From Zingiber officinale (Eukaryota > Streptophyta > Magnoliopsida > Zingiberales > Zingiberaceae), in assembly GCF_018446385.1 (NCBI RefSeq), contig NC_056002.1, forward strand, positions 11,790,894-11,854,893: a stretch of DNA of 64,000 nucleotides, written 5' to 3'. Below the pieces are notes generated by a model. That model was given only the letters and a program-made list of their open reading frames with translations, had not been told where the DNA came from and did not search any database. A program made the translations under genes and the position numbers. How positions within the stretch are numbered: the stretch's first letter is position 1; each line of letters starts with the position of its first letter. Positions 61,303 to 64,000 of this stretch are shown piece after piece.

Positions 61303-62219
61303 TGTAAATACTCTGGGGTAGTTTTGATGTGGTCAACAAAGTTCAGTTAGGTCTTGTTGTGTTTAATCTTTGTGTCTAAGTGTGCAGGAGCTTAGGAATA
61401 CAAGAAGTCAAGCGGAAGACGCAACTAGCGAGAAGGGTGGCACGAGAAAGGAGTCGACGAGCTCGGTGCATTCGAGGGACGAAATGTTGTGGAAGAGTAT
61501 GCCGGTGGACAAGAAAGATGTGCATGACATTCGAGGGATGAGAAGCCGGGGAGGAAACCTACTCTAGAAGAAGTTTGGAGTTGGGTTCGTGTGAGCTCAA
61601 CTTCAAGTAGCTGGAGAATCACCTACGTGAAGAACTACGCGAAGAGATCAGCGTTTAGCTGAGTTGCACTGTGGAAGGGGCCTTTTATGCGCCTTCTATG
61701 GATGGAAGCCACCTTCGATGAATAGTACGAAAGTGCCTTCCGATAGTCGTTTACCACGGATAGAGTTTTATTTGCTGCGAATAAAACTTATTTGATAGAA
61801 GGCACCTTGAACCATCTTGGAGGCACTTTCAAGCTGTGGATAGAGTTTTCCAAGAGCTATAAAAAGATCCCTGAACTTAGAAAATAGACAACTCTAGTAT
61901 TCATTTCCTAGTTCTTCTTTGAGCATTCAACGAATGTAAGAGGTTTCTCCACCTTCAATGAAGAAGATTTTTAGTGCTTTTTCATTTGCTTTGGATTAAC
62001 AACCACCTAGGTTGTAACTGTTGGTGCAATATTCCCTAGGTCAAGGTTGACCTGGTTGACTGAGTTTGAATTGGATCAAGCTCGAGTCTTCATGTTTGAG
62101 TTTCGATGTTTGACAATACATGTAGACAACACATGAAGATTGCAGGTGTGATTGTTCATGTGGGGAGATTGTGAAGGAGAGTCAAGTAGGTCAAGGCTGA
62201 TTGGATACTTGACTGGAAA

Positions 62220-62580
62220 GTCCTGGTGAGTGAAGCTAGGCAGAAGGAAAGTCCTGGTGAGTAAAGTCAGACAGATGGGAAATCCTAGTGAGTGAAGCTA
62301 GGTGAAAGTCTCGGTGAGTGAAGTTGGGCAGCTGAAAATCCTGGTGAGTGAACCCAGGTGAAAGACCTAGTGAGTGAAGCTAGGCAGTATGGAAAATCCT
62401 GGTAAGTGAAGCCAGGTGAAAGACCTAGTGAGTGAAGCTAGGCAGTATGGAAAGTCCTGGTGAGTGAAACCAGGTAAATGAGAAGTCCTAGTGAGTGAAG
62501 CTAGGCAAAAGGAAAATCCTAGTGAGTGAAGCTAGGTGAAAGTCCTGTTGAGTGAAGCCAGCCACAGAAAATCCAGATGG
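62220..62580. repeat. Tandem repeat GTCCTGGTGAGTGAAG in solo LTR copy 2
   Basis: About eleven units of roughly 28-32 bp carry CCTGGTGAGTGAAGCTAGGC or near variants, the complement of the block at 49120-49410. A looser set of GTCAAGGTTGACC/ACATCTGG units follows (62570-62850). Confidence 0.9.
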
Positions 62581-62894
62581 ATCAAGGTTGATCGGACATC
62601 TGGTGTTGGAAAGACCAAGTAGGTCAAAGGGATTGACCGGATACTTGACACGAGGAAATCCAGATGGGTCAAGGTTGACCGAACATCTGGTGGAAGTCCA
62701 AGTGGGTCATGGAGGACCGGACACTTGGCACGAGGAGAAAAGTCCAAGTGGGTCAAAGGGATTGACCAGACACTTGGTGAGAGAGTCCTAACAGGTCGAG
62801 GGTGACTGGATGCTAGGCATGATGTACCAACAGGTCATGGTTGACCGGATGTTGGTCTATGAGACTTTGGACTTATTTTTAGGCAAAAACAAGA

Positions 62895-63195
62895 GCTGGA
62901 TCGATCAACCGATCGATTGACTCATGCCCAATTGATCAACTGATCGATTGGGCGAGTCCCTGCGACAAGCCTTCTCCCAATCGATCAGTGGATCGATTGG
63001 GGAGAATCGCCAATCGCACAGAAAGCCTCCCAATCGATCGACCGATCGATTGGGAGCCTCCAATCGATCAACCGATCGATTGGGAGCTGTGATTCTACGC
63101 AATAAGCCCTAGATCGATCAGCTGATCGATCCAGGCGATTCCCAAGAGCACAGAGGCGCTCTGGATCGATCGGCCGATCGATCCAAAGCCTCCCC
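62895..63195. repeat. Array of GATCGATC hairpins in solo LTR copy 2
   Basis: Palindromes such as CAATCGATCGACCGATCGAT and CTAGATCGATC/GATCGATCCAGG repeat six or more times with short spacers. It is the counterpart of the block at 48540-48872, with CCAATCGATC variants more frequent here. Confidence 0.9.
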
Positions 63196-63817
63196 AATTG
63201 ATTGGGATTTGACCGTTGGTGCAGGATATAGTTGTTGGCGAGCATTTCTCTCGACAGAACTTTCACGGCTCCGATTCTTTCTCAACGCATATCTTCACAA
63301 CGACTCCACAAAGCTCTCACGCCAGATCTCGAAGGTTCTTGGAGGCTTGTGCTGGTGCACGTCCAAGTCAAGAGGCGAGGAAGAATCTAGGGTTAGGGGT
63401 TTTGTGCATATCTTGTAAGCTTTTGCTTGTATTATATTTCCATTCCCTTTCTTCTTGTACTGTGAGCTTGTAGGGCTTCTCCGCCTTCGGTAGTTACCGA
63501 AAAGGAGTGTTTTCATAGTGGAGGGTGCGTGAGTGTGTGGATCCTTGGATTAGTTACCTCTTGTTGAGGTGGATACCAAGTAAATCCGACGAGCACGAGA
63601 TCGTGCCGAGCTATTCACCCCCCCCTCTAGCTACATTTTGGTCCCAACAGTAACCAAGTAAATTATTCTGCCTCTTTTATTTTATAGTTGTTCAATTAAC
63701 CTATTATAATTATGCCATTGCTACTAAACTGAGTTGAGAGATTAGGAAAGGTTTCTTTTTATATTAGATAGGCAATTAACCCCCCACCTCCCTCTTGCCG
63801 ACTCCGCTACACCAATA

Positions 63818-64000
63818 GTGTTTATATGAAAGCCACAGAGAATGACTACGTCATCTTGTACTTATATATAGATGACATACTTATCAATAGGAGTAATGAT
63901 AAGATAATCAAATTCACTAAAGATATGTTGAACTCAAGATTTGACAAGAAAGATATGAGCCTAGCTGATGTGATTCTAGGAATCTAAATTCTTAGAACAA
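63818..64000 (+). pseudogene. Plus-strand Copia reverse transcriptase, catalytic part
   Basis: The frame resumes with VYMKATENDYVILYLYIDDILI, holding the YIDD catalytic motif (63875-63886), and runs to SLADVILGI before a stop near 63985. The element continues beyond the window. Confidence 0.85.

Larger units (their letters stand above)
62019..63649 (+). mobile_element. Solo LTR with hairpin arrays, copy 2
   Basis: A 1631 bp LTR reads TGTTGGTGCAAT to GGTCCCAACA with the perfect duplication GTAAC (62014-62018 and 63650-63654). It is the same family as 48037-49561 but in opposite orientation. It shares the CACTCACC/GGTGAGTG repeat block, the GATCGATC hairpin block and the GGGGGGGTGAATAGCT end. 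Confidence 0.85.
61303..63817 (+). mobile_element. Solo LTR inside the plus-strand Copia, with a nested LTR
   Basis: It starts TGTAAATACTC and ends ACCAATA (probably CCAACA before a C to T change). The flanks GTGTC (61298-61302) and GTGTT (63818-63822) are a target duplication with one change. The host protein resumes directly after it. A second LTR at 62019-63649 sits within, so the outer LTR is about 880 bp. It is related to the LTR at 33928-35452. Confidence 0.75.

Overview
This window is nuclear DNA of a flowering plant, most likely a monocot. The genes have many introns with GT-AG borders. The repeats are plant types: Copia and Gypsy LTR elements with initiator tRNA-Met primer sites, Au-like SINEs, hAT miniature elements, a CACTA element and an RTE-like LINE. 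The large SIRE-type Copia LTRs and the VAL-type B3 gene would fit a Zingiberales-like genome, but that placement is a guess.

The left half (1-32.6 kb) holds three real genes, all on the minus strand, and each could be assembled exon by exon. The first is a VAL/HSI2-type B3 repressor (24-12870, 12 coding exons, about 940 aa). The second is a membrane-anchored h-type thioredoxin (14647-19279, 4 coding exons, about 135 aa, N-terminus MGNC). The third is an ERGIC3-like ER-Golgi cargo receptor (21961-32540, 12 coding exons, 384 aa). Their introns carry transposons: three Au-like SINEs (one per gene), a second SINE family, an inverted-repeat MITE, a gag-only LTR element of unusual structure in the thioredoxin gene, and a Copia remnant and a decayed LINE in the ERGIC3 gene. 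The genes look unrelated in function and there is no operon logic.

The right half (32.6-64 kb) has no intact host gene. It is a nest of retroelements. A decayed plus-strand Copia element starts near 37.7 kb and runs off the right edge. A minus-strand SIRE-type Copia element (41123-60899) sits inside it. That element is itself broken by a 4.5 kb Gypsy-like solo LTR (47260-51763), which contains another solo LTR (48037-49561), and by a non-autonomous CACTA transposon (53688-57325). The plus-strand Copia is further split by a solo LTR (61303-63817) that again contains a second LTR (62019-63649). To the left lies a truncated Copia element (33928-37494) with two hAT-type MITEs in it. Target-site duplications support most of these borders.

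Three points stand out. The CACTA element carries one clean exon of a cytochrome b561/DOMON gene with both splice sites, plus two stop codons (gene capture). The gag-only LTR element in the thioredoxin intron appears to have U3 ends at both of its outer borders. Two solo LTRs of one family, in opposite orientation, carry arrays of strong GATCGATC hairpins.
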